A stretch of DNA of 64,000 nt from Achromobacter sp. AONIH1. GTDB lineage: Bacteria > Pseudomonadota > Gammaproteobacteria > Burkholderiales > Burkholderiaceae_B. Under the pieces are notes generated by a model, which saw nothing but the letters and a program-made list of their open reading frames with translations, was not told the origin of the DNA and did no database searches. The translations under genes were made by a program, and so were the position numbers. This document shows positions 28,835-38,794 of this stretch, one piece after another (position 1 is the first letter of the stretch; each line of letters begins with the position of its first letter). Location of the stretch: NCBI RefSeq assembly GCF_002902905.1, contig NZ_CP026124.1:1550001-1614000 (forward strand), in the 5' to 3' direction.

Positions 28835-31465
28835 TCAGAATTTCCAGCGCAGCGTCATCGACGCGGTCTGGTCGCGGTTGCCCGAACCGAACTGTCCGCT
28901 GTAGCCCACCGCCAGCGTGGTGCTGCGCGACAGGTTGCCGTCCAGGCCCAGTTCCACCAGCGCCGCATTGCGGGCGATGGGCGCGCCGGTCACCGAGAAC
29001 GAATCGCCGCCGGCAAAGGCCATGGTGGTGCTGGGTTGCACGTCGCCGAAGGTATGCCGCCAGCCCAGGCCGGCACGCAGCGCGGCGCTGATCGAGCCCA
29101 GCATGATGTCCTGGCGGCCGCGCAGGCCCAGCGTGGTGGTGGTCAGGGCGTTGCGCTGGCTCTGGCCGGACAGGGCCGCGTAGCCGCCCGATTCGGAGAA
29201 GCCACGGATGCGCTGGTCGCTCCAGATCAGGCCCGCGTACGGTTCCAGCGTCAGCGCGGGCGAGACGCGCATGGCGTAACCCAGCTCGGTGAACAGCTGC
29301 GCGGTGCTGGCGCCGTAGTCGGCCTGCAGTTTCTGCGTGCCGCCGCCGATCCGGACCATGCGTTCGGTGCTCAGGTCGTGCCAGGTATAGGCGCCGCCGG
29401 CCAGGAAGTTCAGCTTGCCCGCGCCCGCCTCGAAGGACTTGCCGGCGTACAGGGTCAGGCTGTAGTTGCTGATGTCGGCCTTGGAATCGACGGCGTCGGC
29501 GCGCGCGCGCGAGTCGGTGTAGCCCACCGCGCCGCCCATGCGCCAGCCGCCGCCCAGCGGGCGGTCCGCGCCCATGAACAGGCCGCCCGTGTGCTGGCGC
29601 ACCTCGGCGGTGTTGTCGGTGGCGCTGGCGCGTTGCCAGTTGCCGATCACCTGGGCCCAGACCGGGCGCACGGTGGAGCCGGGCAAGGTGGCTGCGTCGG
29701 GCACGGCGTCGCTGGCGCCCGCGGCGGCGCTGGGCTGGCCGGGCAGCAGGGCGGCGGTCATGTTGCTGCGGAAGTGTTCCAGCGGCAGCATCGCGGACGT
29801 GTTGGCGACGTTGCGTAGCGATGCGGCGTTGCTGGCATGAGTTTCGCCGGACAGCGCGGTGAACGTCGGCGCGGGCGCGCCCACGGGCAGGTTGAGCACG
29901 GCCTGGTACAGCGGATTGCTGGCGGGCAGGCTCTGGACCCCGCGCGCCGCGGCGCGCTGGTTGCTGGTGTCGGCCAGATCCTCGAAACGGATGGGGCGGG
30001 TGGGGGTGACGGGATCGGGATCCGGGTCGGGCTTGGGCGCCTGGCGCAGGGCCAGCGTCAGCACCACCGTGTTGCCTTCGTTGGCCACGGTGGGCTTGAG
30101 ATAGGCCAGGTTGGAGGTGGTCGACATGAACTTGTTGCTCAAGGTCTGCGCCGTCAGGATGGTGTAGCGCGTGCTTTCCGCATACGTGCCCGTGCCGGCG
30201 ACCACGCTGACCGTGCCGTGTATTTGCGCCTTGCCGTTGACATCGAGGCGGTCGGCGGCGGTGGGGGTGGCGCGGACTTCGAAGGTGTCGCCGGGACCCA
30301 GGTACAGGTCGCCGGTCATGGAGGCGGTGGTGGGCTTGCCATCCGCGCTGTTCAGCGCCAGCGTGTTGCGGCCGGTCGACAGGATATGGCCCATGATGCT
30401 GGATCCGTTCGCCAGTTCCAGGCGATTGCCATCGCCGGTCAGCCTGACCGCGACGCCGTTGGCGCCGGAACCGTCTCCCCCCGCGGTGATGGTGCCGTAG
30501 TTGACGATGTAGACGTTGTCCTTGGCGACAACGCCGGCGCCCGAGGTGCCGGAGTGATATGGGCTGGGGTAGTCGCTGTTGTTGGCGGCATTGCCGCCCG
30601 TGATCTGGCCACGGTTGACCAGGTCCGGCAGACCGAGCGCGGAGCCGGGCAGGCGCGGCGTATTCGAGCCGGCCATGATGACAACGCCGTTGCCACCGTT
30701 GCCGCCACGGGAGTTGGGGGTCATGCTCATGCCGCCCTCTCCACCCGTGATGCGACCTTCATTGACCATGCGGCCATTGCGCAGCACGGCCCCGTCTCCG
30801 CCATTGCCGCCTGGGGCGATGCCGGAGGGGGCTGCGCCGTTGTTGTAGCCGCCCGTGCCGCCGACGATAAGGCCGGCATTCTGGATCGTGCCTTTGTCCA
30901 GGTATAGCGCGGCCCCGCCACTGCCTGGCCTGCCGCCCATCGAATAGGTGGCGTCGCCGCCCACCAACTGACCCGTGGCGGTGACATTGACCTTGCCGTC
31001 CATCACGATCAGGCCATCGCCGCCGCCGCCGCTGCCATCTGTCGATGAATAACCGACCCAGCCCGAGCCGCCGAGCAGGTTGGATCGGACCGTGATGGTG
31101 GCATTGGCGCCGCCGAAGTAGGCGGCCGCGCCGCCGCCGCCACCGCCGAAGGTGGGAGAGGTCCCGCCCACGCCGCCATGGGTGATGGTGGTGAATTCAC
31201 GGACGGTGTTGGCGGACAGGTCGGACACCGTGGCCTTGCCGTCGTTCGGGTCGATGTTTTCACCATTGCCCTGGTTTTCCCAGCCGCCGCCCTTGCCGCC
31301 CGGATTGTCGCCGCCGCCGCCAGCGCCGCCGGCCAGGGCCTGGCTGGCGGCCAGGGTCAGCGCGGCGCTCAACAACGCGGTGGTCAGGCGAGGCAGGAAT
31401 GGGGGGCGAGGCGTGGACGTCAGCGCGATCTGATCGTCGGAAACGCGGGCATAGCGTGTAGTCAT
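28835..31465 (-). CDS. Autotransporter with Gly-rich passenger and beta-barrel domain
   Basis: This 876-residue type Va secretion protein starts with an extended signal (about 1-46: RLTTALLSAALTLAASQALA). The passenger (about 47-500) is very Gly/Asn-rich, with beta-helix-like repeats such as GGTGGYNNGAAPSGIAPGGN and VNRGQITGGNAANNS. A Pro/Asp linker (about 480: PKPDPDPDPVTPTRP) precedes the autotransporter barrel (about 610-876), which ends in the outer-membrane-sorting pattern MTLRWKF. The passenger carries no visible protease or lipase motif, so adhesion or aggregation is a guess. An A/T-rich promoter-like stretch lies just upstream on the minus strand at about 31520-31570. Confidence 0.93.
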   Translation of the reverse strand: MTTRYARVSDDQIALTSTPRPPFLPRLTTALLSAALTLAASQALAGGAGGGGDNPGGKGGGWENQGNGENIDPNDGKATVSDLSANTVREFTTITHGGVGGTSPTFGGGGGGAAAYFGGANATITVRSNLLGGSGWVGYSSTDGSGGGGDGLIVMDGKVNVTATGQLVGGDATYSMGGRPGSGGAALYLDKGTIQNAGLIVGGTGGYNNGAAPSGIAPGGNGGDGAVLRNGRMVNEGRITGGEGGMSMTPNSRGGNGGNGVVIMAGSNTPRLPGSALGLPDLVNRGQITGGNAANNSDYPSPYHSGTSGAGVVAKDNVYIVNYGTITAGGDGSGANGVAVRLTGDGNRLELANGSSIMGHILSTGRNTLALNSADGKPTTASMTGDLYLGPGDTFEVRATPTAADRLDVNGKAQIHGTVSVVAGTGTYAESTRYTILTAQTLSNKFMSTTSNLAYLKPTVANEGNTVVLTLALRQAPKPDPDPDPVTPTRPIRFEDLADTSNQRAAARGVQSLPASNPLYQAVLNLPVGAPAPTFTALSGETHASNAASLRNVANTSAMLPLEHFRSNMTAALLPGQPSAAAGASDAVPDAATLPGSTVRPVWAQVIGNWQRASATDNTAEVRQHTGGLFMGADRPLGGGWRMGGAVGYTDSRARADAVDSKADISNYSLTLYAGKSFEAGAGKLNFLAGGAYTWHDLSTERMVRIGGGTQKLQADYGASTAQLFTELGYAMRVSPALTLEPYAGLIWSDQRIRGFSESGGYAALSGQSQRNALTTTTLGLRGRQDIMLGSISAALRAGLGWRHTFGDVQPSTTMAFAGGDSFSVTGAPIARNAALVELGLDGNLSRSTTLAVGYSGQFGSGNRDQTASMTLRWKF

Positions 31466-31595
31466 GGAGGCGTCGTCTCATGGAACGAAGCATCGGACGG
31501 CCTCGTTCTGCGGCGCGAATCGTAACAGGTTAAGAAACAAAGTTTTTTATCATTTCTCACTATGTCGCAAGAATGCCACTGCCTTGCAGGGGTTT

Positions 31596-32936
31596 TCAGC
31601 GCGGCTCGCGCAGCAGCCGGTTGATCGCTTCCAGGTCGGTCTCGGCCAGGATGCCGCTGACCGCCTTCAGCCGCAGCCCGGACAGCAGCGTGGTGTAGCG
31701 CGCCAGCGCCAGATCGCGCTGGGTGGCATAGAGCTGCTGCTGGGCATTGAGCACGTCCAGGCTGATGCGCACGCCCACTTCGTAGCCGGTGCGGTTGGCC
31801 TCGACCGAGGCGCGGCTGGATTTCTCGCCGGCCTCCAGCGCGTCGATGCGCGCCAGGCCGCTGGTCACGCCCGTGTAGTGCTGGCGCGCGGCCTGGACGG
31901 CCTGGCGCCGGGCGGCCTCGAAATCGTGCCGCGCCTTCTGTTCGAGCTGCACCCGCTCGGTCACCTGGGACGAGACGCCGCCGCCCGAATACAGCGGAAT
32001 CGACAGCACCACGCCCACGCTGTTGTTGATGGGCTTGCCGGGCGCGCTGCTGCCGTTGCTCATGACCGCGTCGCTGGCGCTGCCGCTGGTGGCGCGCAGA
32101 TTCACGGTGGGGTAGTGGCCGCTCCTGGCGATCTGGATGTCGCGGCCGGCAATGCGGGTCTGGAGCTGGGCGCGCAGCACGTCCAGGCTGGAGGCCTCGG
32201 CCTGCGTGCTCCAGTCGTTCAGCCGGGCCGGCTGGGGCGAGGGCAGGCGCACGCCGGGCGGCAGCTCCGCCAGCGCGCCGGCAGGCGAGCCCAGGATCTG
32301 GGCCAGCACGTCGCGGCGCACGTCCAGATCGTTCTGCAGCCGCAGTTCCTGCGCCAGCACCAGGTCGTAGCGCGCCTGCGCCTCGTAGGTATCGGTGATG
32401 GTGGCGTTGCCCAGCTCGAAATTGCGCTTGGCCGATTCCAGCTGTCCCGCGACGGCGGCCTTCTCGGCTTCGGTCGCCGTCAGGGCGTCCTGGGCGTAGA
32501 GCACGTTGAAATAGGCTTCGGCCACGCGCAGCAGCAGATCCTGGAAGGCCTGCTGCAGCCGCACTTCGGCGTCGGCGGTCAGCAGCTTGGATTGCTCGTA
32601 GGCCTGCCAGCGCGACCAGTTGAACAGCGGCTGCGTCAGCGCCAGGTCCCAGGTGCCGCGGCCACCGCTGTAGGCCATGCCGAAGCCCTGCGTGCTGCGG
32701 GTTTCGCGGTAGGCGCCGCCGGCCTCGGCGCTGATCTGCGGCAGCAGTCCGGCGCGGGCCTGGGGTTCCTTTTCCAGGCTGGCGCGGTAGTTGGCGCGCG
32801 CGGCGGCATAGACCGGGTCGCTGCCCAGCGCGGTGCGCCAGACCTGCATCAGGTCGTCGGCGGCGTGGGCGCGCGACGGACCGACGCTTGCGGCGCAGGT
32901 GAAGACCAGTAATGCCGTAAGCGATCGGACGCGCAT
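31596..32936 (-). CDS. TolC-family outer-membrane channel protein
   Basis: This 446-residue outer-membrane efflux/secretion protein has a signal peptide (about 1-27, ending SRAHA) and two repeats of the OEP fold: DLMQVWRTALGSDPVYAAARANY at the N-terminus and LDVLRAQLQTRIAGRDIQIARSG in the second half. It is of the TolC type that serves type I secretion and tripartite pumps. The C-terminal LSGLRLKAVSGILAETDLEAIN is typical. ATG 32936 gives a proper signal peptide; an earlier in-frame ATG adds an Arg-rich leader. It lies downstream of the PCMT-family gene in the same direction, an arrangement common in betaproteobacteria. Confidence 0.93.
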   Translation of the reverse strand: MRVRSLTALLVFTCAASVGPSRAHAADDLMQVWRTALGSDPVYAAARANYRASLEKEPQARAGLLPQISAEAGGAYRETRSTQGFGMAYSGGRGTWDLALTQPLFNWSRWQAYEQSKLLTADAEVRLQQAFQDLLLRVAEAYFNVLYAQDALTATEAEKAAVAGQLESAKRNFELGNATITDTYEAQARYDLVLAQELRLQNDLDVRRDVLAQILGSPAGALAELPPGVRLPSPQPARLNDWSTQAEASSLDVLRAQLQTRIAGRDIQIARSGHYPTVNLRATSGSASDAVMSNGSSAPGKPINNSVGVVLSIPLYSGGGVSSQVTERVQLEQKARHDFEAARRQAVQAARQHYTGVTSGLARIDALEAGEKSSRASVEANRTGYEVGVRISLDVLNAQQQLYATQRDLALARYTTLLSGLRLKAVSGILAETDLEAINRLLREPR

Positions 32937-33018
32937 GATGTTTCGTGGGAGTCGTGCGGCTCCAGGACGTCCGCCCCGCATCCCCGCGCCGGGCGGGGAC
33001 GGCGCGGGCGGCGCCGGA

Positions 33019-33699
33019 TCAGAACTTGAACTGGGACACCGTCGCGCCGCGCAGCGGCTTGATGACGGTTTCGAACAGGTTGACGGTTTCGAAGCTGGCG
33101 GCCGTGGTGCGGGTGATGCGACAGGCGGTCATGACGGGCGCCTGGCCCACGATGACGACCAGGCGGCCGCCCACGCGCAGCTGGTACTTGAGCGCGTCGG
33201 GCACGGCCGGCACCGAGCCGGTCACCAGGATGGCGTCGTATTCGGTCGAGCCCCAGCCGTTGCGGGCGTCGCCGGTTTCGACCTTGACGTTGGTGACGTT
33301 GTTCATCTGCAGGTTCTGCTGCGCGAAGGTCACCAGGCGGCTGTCGATCTCGACCGAGGTCACCTGCTGCGCCAGATAGCCCAGCAGCGCGGCCTGGTAG
33401 CCCGAGCCGGTGCCGATTTCCAGCACGCAGTCCGACTTGGTCAGCTGAAGTTCCTGAGCCAGGCGCGCCTCGATCTTCGGGGCCAGCATGTTCTGCCGGG
33501 AGTCGACGCCGTTGATCTGCAGCGGGATCTCCAGGTCGGAGAACGCCAGCGCGCGCAGGGCCGGCGGAACGAACTGTTCGCGACGCACATCGAACAGGGC
33601 TTGCAGCACATTGGCGTCAAGCACGTCCCAGGGGCGGACCTGCTGTTCCACCATGTTGAAGCGGGCTTGTTCTACGTCGGGCAGGGTCGAAGCGTTCAT
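33019..33699 (-). CDS. PCMT-family protein (L-isoaspartate O-methyltransferase-like)
   Basis: This 226-residue cytoplasmic methyltransferase resembles protein-L-isoaspartate O-methyltransferase, which repairs isomerised aspartates in proteins. N-terminal ARFNMVEQQVRPWDVLDANV and SDLEIPLQINGVDSRQNMLAPKIEARLAQEL match the family. Motif I is VLEIGTGSGYQAALLGYLA, and VTGSVPAVPDALKYQLRVGGRLV follows. In true Pcm the substrate loop is usually QTISQP-like; here it reads NGVDSRQNMLAP, so activity may differ. ATG 33699 is preferred over an upstream ATG with no conserved residues. Confidence 0.88.
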   Translation of the reverse strand: MNASTLPDVEQARFNMVEQQVRPWDVLDANVLQALFDVRREQFVPPALRALAFSDLEIPLQINGVDSRQNMLAPKIEARLAQELQLTKSDCVLEIGTGSGYQAALLGYLAQQVTSVEIDSRLVTFAQQNLQMNNVTNVKVETGDARNGWGSTEYDAILVTGSVPAVPDALKYQLRVGGRLVVIVGQAPVMTACRITRTTAASFETVNLFETVIKPLRGATVSQFKF

Positions 33700-33832
33700 G
33701 ACGGTCAGAGAAAACAGAGGAATCAACTGACCATTGTACCGATTCGTAGCGTCCTGTGACGCCATGGGGCGCGGGCCCGGCCGGGGAGGGGTCAGGCCGC
33801 CTCCGGCCGGGGGCAATGTAACCGCGCGCCGC

Positions 33833-34654
33833 TCACCACCAGGCGTGGAAGTGGTGCACCGGGCCGTGGCCCGAGCCGGCCGACAGGCGGCCGGACTGGC
33901 GGATGGCTTCCGTCAGGTAGGCCTTGGCGCGGCGGGCCGCCTCGGGCACGTCGCCGGTCTGCGGCAGCAGCGCGGCCAGCGCGGCCGACAGGGTGCAGCC
34001 GGTGCCGTGCGTGTTGGCGGTCTCGATGCGGTGGCCGGGCAGCTCGATCATGCGGTCGCCGTCGTGCAGCAGGTCGATGGTGTCGTTGCCGGGCAGGTGG
34101 CCGCCCTTGACCATGACCCAGCGCTCGCCGTCATAGGCCATCTTGTTGCGCAGGCGCTCGGCCACGCGACGCATTTCCTTCACGCTTTCCACCGGCCGCT
34201 CTTCCAGCAACACGCCGGCCTCGGGCAGGTTCGGGGTCAGCAGCGTGGCCTGGGGCAGCAGCGCCTCGCGCATGGCGCTCACGGCGTCGCGCTCGAGCAG
34301 CAGGTCGCCGCTCTTGGCCACCATGACCGGGTCCAGCACCACGTGGGCCGGCTTCCATTTGGCGAGCTTCTCCGCCACCACCAGCGTCACGGGCTGCTGG
34401 CCCAGCATGCCGATCTTGACCGCCGCGATCGGCACATCGGCGAACAGCGTGTCGATCTGCAGGCCGACGAAGGCCGGCGGCACGGGTGAAATGCCGGTCA
34501 CGCCCTGCGTGTTCTGCGCCGTCAGCGCGGCGATCACGGCGCAGCCGTAGGCGCCCAGGGCGCTCATGGTCTTGACGTCGGCCAGGCTGCCGGCGCCGCC
34601 GGACGGATCGACGCCCGCGATGCTGAGCGTGTTGGGGATGGGGCGGGCGTTCAT
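33833..34654 (-). CDS. thiD: Hydroxymethylpyrimidine/phosphomethylpyrimidine kinase (ThiD)
   Basis: ThiD phosphorylates hydroxymethylpyrimidine twice for thiamine synthesis. The 273-residue ribokinase-fold protein shows SIAGVDPSGGAGSLADVKTM at the N-terminus, ALTAQNTQGV, VLDPVMVAKSGDLLL, LTPNLPEAGVLL and the anion-hole/catalytic THGTGCTLSAALAALLP. It lies 61 bases downstream of thiG in the same direction. Confidence 0.96.
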   Translation of the reverse strand: MNARPIPNTLSIAGVDPSGGAGSLADVKTMSALGAYGCAVIAALTAQNTQGVTGISPVPPAFVGLQIDTLFADVPIAAVKIGMLGQQPVTLVVAEKLAKWKPAHVVLDPVMVAKSGDLLLERDAVSAMREALLPQATLLTPNLPEAGVLLEERPVESVKEMRRVAERLRNKMAYDGERWVMVKGGHLPGNDTIDLLHDGDRMIELPGHRIETANTHGTGCTLSAALAALLPQTGDVPEAARRAKAYLTEAIRQSGRLSAGSGHGPVHHFHAWW

Positions 34655-34715
34655 CGGGCGTGTCCTTGGCGCCAGGAGGCGGCGGCGTTCACTGCGCGCC
34701 GAGGGGCGACGGCGT

Positions 34716-35519
34716 TCATTTCGCGGCGCCCGCGGCGATCAGGCCTTCGGTGGGCGAGCTGGGCGCGCCGCTGTAGAGCTTCTTCGGCATGCGGCCGGCC
34801 AGGAAGGCCTCGCGGCCGGACTCCACGCCCTTCTTCATGGCGCTGGCCATCAGGATCGGGTCGCGGGCGGCGGCGATGGCGGTGTTCATCAGCACGGCGT
34901 CGCAGCCCAGCTCCATGGCGATGGCGGCGTCGGACGCGGTGCCCACGCCGGCGTCGACCACGATGGGCACGCGCGCCTGGTCGATGATCAGGCGCAGGTT
35001 CCAGGGATTCAGGATGCCCATGCCCGAGCCGATCAGCGAGGCCAGCGGCATCACCGCCACGGCGCCCAGGTCTTCCAGCATGCGGCACTGGATGGGATCG
35101 TCGGTGCAATACACCATGACCTTGAAGCCTTCGTCGACCAGGGTCTTGGTGGCCTTGAGCGTTTCGGGCATGTTGGGGAACAGCGTGTGCGGATCGCCCA
35201 GCACTTCCAGCTTGACCAGGTCGTGGCCGTCCAGCAGCTCGCGCGCCAGCCGCAGCGTGCGGATGGCGTCGTCGGCGGTGTAGCAGCCGGCGGTATTGGG
35301 CAGCAGCGTGAATTTCGACGGCGGCACGTGGTCGAGCAGGCTGGGCTCGCCGGCATGCTGGCCGATGTTGGTGCGGCGGATGGCGACGGTGACGATCTCG
35401 GCGCCGCTGGCGTCCAGCGCCTGGCGGGTCTGTTCGAAATCCTTGTACTTGCCGGTGCCGACGAGCAGGCGCGACGAATAGGCGCGGCCGGCGATGGTGA
35501 GGGTGTCTTGGGTGGTCAT
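34716..35519 (-). CDS. thiG: Thiazole synthase (ThiG)
   Basis: ThiG forms the thiazole phosphate ring of thiamine from deoxyxylulose 5-phosphate, the ThiS thiocarboxylate and dehydroglycine. The 267-residue TIM-barrel protein shows [57 protein letters not shown] with the Schiff-base Lys, and [20 protein letters not shown]. The usual small partner ThiS is not directly upstream in this window. ATG 35519 gives the standard N-terminus. thiG and thiD likely form a unit. Confidence 0.97.
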   Translation of the reverse strand: MTTQDTLTIAGRAYSSRLLVGTGKYKDFEQTRQALDASGAEIVTVAIRRTNIGQHAGEPSLLDHVPPSKFTLLPNTAGCYTADDAIRTLRLARELLDGHDLVKLEVLGDPHTLFPNMPETLKATKTLVDEGFKVMVYCTDDPIQCRMLEDLGAVAVMPLASLIGSGMGILNPWNLRLIIDQARVPIVVDAGVGTASDAAIAMELGCDAVLMNTAIAAARDPILMASAMKKGVESGREAFLAGRMPKKLYSGAPSSPTEGLIAAGAAK

Positions 35520-35673
35520 GGCGGTGTTTCGAAGAGCGGGACCGGGAGCGGACCCGAGGGACGGTCTGAGCGTTGCACGAATGATAAAGCACGCGGCGGC
35601 GACGCTGGCGCGATGGGCGGAACGCGGCGTTCCACTATTTGCCGAACCCGGCGGAATTCCGTGGGGGCAGCGC

Positions 35674-36588
35674 CTATTGCCGCATCGCGTCCAGCGTCTC
35701 GCACAGCGCCTCGGCAGCATCGATCAGGCGGGGGCCGGGACGGTACAGGGCATCGGCGTCGATGCCGTACACATGGCCGGCCTGGGCGGCCGGCAGGCCC
35801 AGCTTGCGCCAGGCCGCGAGGTTGTTCGCCTTGTCTTCCTGCCGCGACACGCCCGCCAGCACGGCGTCGGGCCGGGCCGCCAGCACGCTTTCCAGCGACA
35901 CCTGGGGCGCCACCACGGGCGAGTCGGCGAAGACGTTGACGCCGCCGCACAAGCGCAGGGCGTCGCTGACGATGCTGGTCCGATTCAGCGTGTAGATGGG
36001 ATCCAGCCCGGCCTGGATGAAGACCCGCAGCGGCCGGCGGTCGGCATGGCGCGCGGCCAGCCGGTCCAGCCGTTCGCGCAGCGCCCTGGCGGCGGGCCGA
36101 GCCTGGTCCTGGGTGCCGAACAGCTCGCCCATCCGTTCCACCGCGGCGGGGATGTCCGCCAGTGTCTGCGGGTCGCTGTAGTAGACCGGCACGCCCAGCT
36201 TGTCCATGACGCGGACCAGCGGTTCGGCGGCGGCCGGTTGCCAGGCGATGATCAGGTCGGGCCGGACGGCGGCCACGCGTTCCGCGTCCGGTTGCGTGCC
36301 ATCGCCGATGACCGGCAGCGCGCGCGCGGCCGGCGGATAGTCGCTGCCACGGATCGTGGCGGCGATACGGTCGCCGGCGCCAGCCGCGTAGACCAGCTCG
36401 GTGGCATGCGGCGCCAGCGTCACCGCCCGGCGCGCGGGCTCGGCCAGCACGACTGCGCGGCCACGGTCGTCCTGGACCCGGATCGGCGCAGTCTGCGCCT
36501 GTGCCGATCCCGCGAGCACCGCCATGCCAAGCCCGAAGGCAGGCAGCAAGCCACTCATTACTTGCCCATAGCGCCAAATGCTTCGCAT
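35674..36588 (-). CDS. btuF: Periplasmic cobalamin-binding protein (BtuF-like)
   Basis: This is an exported substrate-binding protein of the helical-backbone class (BtuF/FecB). After a signal peptide ending SAQAQ comes [45 protein letters not shown], and the C-terminal [24 protein letters not shown]. The downstream location from the TonB-dependent receptor under a cobalamin riboswitch supports vitamin B12 as ligand; the sequence alone would also allow iron-siderophore. The start is placed at 36588 because it supplies the basic n-region [12 protein letters not shown] 36558 is the alternative. The BtuCD permease and ATPase are not in the window. Confidence 0.88.
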   Translation of the reverse strand: MRSIWRYGQVMSGLLPAFGLGMAVLAGSAQAQTAPIRVQDDRGRAVVLAEPARRAVTLAPHATELVYAAGAGDRIAATIRGSDYPPAARALPVIGDGTQPDAERVAAVRPDLIIAWQPAAAEPLVRVMDKLGVPVYYSDPQTLADIPAAVERMGELFGTQDQARPAARALRERLDRLAARHADRRPLRVFIQAGLDPIYTLNRTSIVSDALRLCGGVNVFADSPVVAPQVSLESVLAARPDAVLAGVSRQEDKANNLAAWRKLGLPAAQAGHVYGIDADALYRPGPRLIDAAEALCETLDAMRQ

Positions 36589-36605
36589 GAAGCAGACGCC
36601 ACTCC

Positions 36606-36694
36606 AGAGGGATGCTGCGGAGCCGGCTTTGCCGGTCCGCAGGCATGCCCCCTTGAGGGGGAAGCGCGCAGCGCTTCGGGGGTGGGCTTTCACT
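36606..36694 (-). repeat. Dispersed palindromic repeat, copy 5
   Basis: On the minus strand it follows the btuB stop within a few bases: CCCCCGAAGCGCTGCGCGC, CCCCCTCAAGGGGG and GCGGACCGGCAAAGCCGG. It separates btuB from btuF. Confidence 0.75.
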
Positions 36695-38737
36695 CTAGTA
36701 GCGCAACGTCAGCGAAGCGTAGAAGTTGCGGCCAGGCGCTGGGTACAGGTTGTAGCGCGCCGTGGAGCCCAGGTACTGGAAGTCCGTGTTGGCGCCGCGC
36801 ACGCCGTAGCTGGCGTACTTGCGATCCAGAATGTTGTTCACGCCCACCGCGCCTTCGATGTTGCGGGTGAACTTGTAGGCCAGCTTGGTGTTGAACAGCA
36901 CATAGGCGTTCAGTTCCTCGCCGAACTGGTTGGCCTGGTCGTTGTCCATGCGCGACTTGCCGACGTACTGGGCCGACACGTTCCACAGCAGCGCATCGGT
37001 GGGACGCCAGGTCACGCCGGCGTTGGCCAGCCACTTCGGCACCAGCGGCACCTGTTTGCCGGCCAGGTCCACGCCGCTGTACGTGCCGGAACGGAACTTC
37101 GCCTCCATCCAGGTCAGGTTGGCGTCCAGCGTGATGCTGCTGGTCAGGGCATGGTGTCCTTCCAGCTCGATGCCCTGGCGGCGCGTCGGGTCGAGGTTGA
37201 TGTTGCCGCCGGTGCCCGGACCCCAGATGCCATCGCCCAGCGGGTTGTACTGGATCTCGTTGCGCAGGTCGTAGCGGAACCAGGACAGGCGCGCGCTGCT
37301 CTTGTCCGACTTCCAGGTCAGGCCCAGTTCCTTGTCGGTGGAGGTTTGCGGCGCCAGCGGCGATTTCACCGACACCAGTTCGTCGGCGTTGGCCACGCGG
37401 AAGCTGCGGCCGACCTTGGCATAGGCGCCGAAGCCGGCGCCGATGTCCTGGCGCACGCCCAGCTGCCAGGCGGTCAGGTGGTTGCCACGGTCGGACGGCT
37501 GGTCCATGCCGGACAGGATCTCCACCTTGTCCGAGGCGTACTGACGGCGCAGGCCCAGTGTCACGAGCGTGCTCTCGGTGGCGCGAATCGTGCCCTCGGC
37601 GAACAGGCCGTACTGGCGCTGGCGCGATTCCCACTTCGCCGGCGTGGGCGAGTAATAGGCGTCCTGGGCCGAGGTGGTCTTGGCTTCCTGCGCGTCGGCG
37701 CCGAAGACCACGCTGTGGCCGCCGTTGATGGGCAGGCGGTAGCGCAGGCTGGCGAGGTTCTCGGTCAGCTTCTGGTCGCGCAGGATATCGCCGAAGCCGT
37801 CGTAGGACACGCCATCCAGCTTCTTCTGGCGGGAGGACGCGTCGGCGTACAGCGTGCCGGCGCCGATGGACTGTTCGACCTGCAGGCCGATGGTGGTCGT
37901 GGTGGTCCTGATGCGGTCGATGTCGTTCTTGGCGCCGCGCGGGTCGCTCTCGAACTCGTTCTTGCCGGTGTATGGATCGATCAGGCGCGAGCCTGGCAGG
38001 TCCAGGCGCTGCGTGGTGGTGTTGCCGTACAGGCGGATCGAGCCGTTGTCGTGGCGCAGCGTGATGCCGCCGCCGCCGCCCTCGCGGCGCTCGCCGCTGT
38101 GGTCGCGGTAGCCGTCGGTGCGCAGCGACTGCATGTAGGCGTCGACGCCGACCTTCTGGTTGTTCATGGCGATGGCCGCGTCATACTGGCGCAGGCCATA
38201 GCTGCCGAAGGTGGCGGTGGCGCGGGCGGTGACCGGTTCCTTGGAGAAGTCGCGGCGGGTGATGATGTTGATCACGCCGCCGGTGGTGCCGCCGCCGTAT
38301 TGCACGGAGCCGCTGCCGCGCACGATTTCGATGCGTTCGACCTGGTCCAGCGGCACCACGCCCAGGTTGGGCGCGGACAGGTCGTTGGTGTTCTGCTTGA
38401 CGCCGTCCACCAGGATGAGGGTGTTGCTGGCGCCGGTCATGCCGAAGCCGCGCAGGTCCACGATGGCGTTGTCGGTCGAACTGCTGGTGTTCAGCAGGTG
38501 GATGCCGGCCTGCGTGGACAGCAGGTCCTGCATGGTGCGCGCGCTGCTGGCGGCGATGTCCTCGGCGGTGATCACCGAGACCGCGACCGGCAGCGTGGCG
38601 GCGTCGGAAGGCACGCGCTGCGCCGTGACGGTGATGGGGCTGAGTTCCGTGGGGGCGGGAGTTTGCTGGGCGGCGGCCAGGGCCGGCGCGGAACAGAGCA
38701 GGACGCCGGCGCTGCGGCGAAGGGTACGGGCTTTCAT
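36695..38737 (-). CDS. btuB: TonB-dependent vitamin B12 receptor (BtuB)
   Basis: BtuB imports cobalamin across the outer membrane using TonB energy. The 680-residue protein has a signal peptide (ending ALAAAQ), a TonB box region (ELSPITVTAQRVP), a plug domain (about 45-160: TMQDLLSTQAGIHLLN, VDLRGFGMTGASNTLILVDG, VERIEIVRGSGSVQYGGGTTGGVINIITRR) and a 22-strand-type barrel ending in FYASLTLRY. The ATG at 38737 has GAGGTC at good spacing; an ATG six bases earlier is closer to that site. A cobalamin riboswitch directly upstream on the same strand gives the functional assignment. Confidence 0.93.
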   Translation of the reverse strand: MKARTLRRSAGVLLCSAPALAAAQQTPAPTELSPITVTAQRVPSDAATLPVAVSVITAEDIAASSARTMQDLLSTQAGIHLLNTSSSTDNAIVDLRGFGMTGASNTLILVDGVKQNTNDLSAPNLGVVPLDQVERIEIVRGSGSVQYGGGTTGGVINIITRRDFSKEPVTARATATFGSYGLRQYDAAIAMNNQKVGVDAYMQSLRTDGYRDHSGERREGGGGGITLRHDNGSIRLYGNTTTQRLDLPGSRLIDPYTGKNEFESDPRGAKNDIDRIRTTTTTIGLQVEQSIGAGTLYADASSRQKKLDGVSYDGFGDILRDQKLTENLASLRYRLPINGGHSVVFGADAQEAKTTSAQDAYYSPTPAKWESRQRQYGLFAEGTIRATESTLVTLGLRRQYASDKVEILSGMDQPSDRGNHLTAWQLGVRQDIGAGFGAYAKVGRSFRVANADELVSVKSPLAPQTSTDKELGLTWKSDKSSARLSWFRYDLRNEIQYNPLGDGIWGPGTGGNINLDPTRRQGIELEGHHALTSSITLDANLTWMEAKFRSGTYSGVDLAGKQVPLVPKWLANAGVTWRPTDALLWNVSAQYVGKSRMDNDQANQFGEELNAYVLFNTKLAYKFTRNIEGAVGVNNILDRKYASYGVRGANTDFQYLGSTARYNLYPAPGRNFYASLTLRY

Positions 38738-38794
38738 CTGCATGACCTCGAAGCGACCCGCGACCCCGCAGGCCATTCACGATGGGAGGACGCC

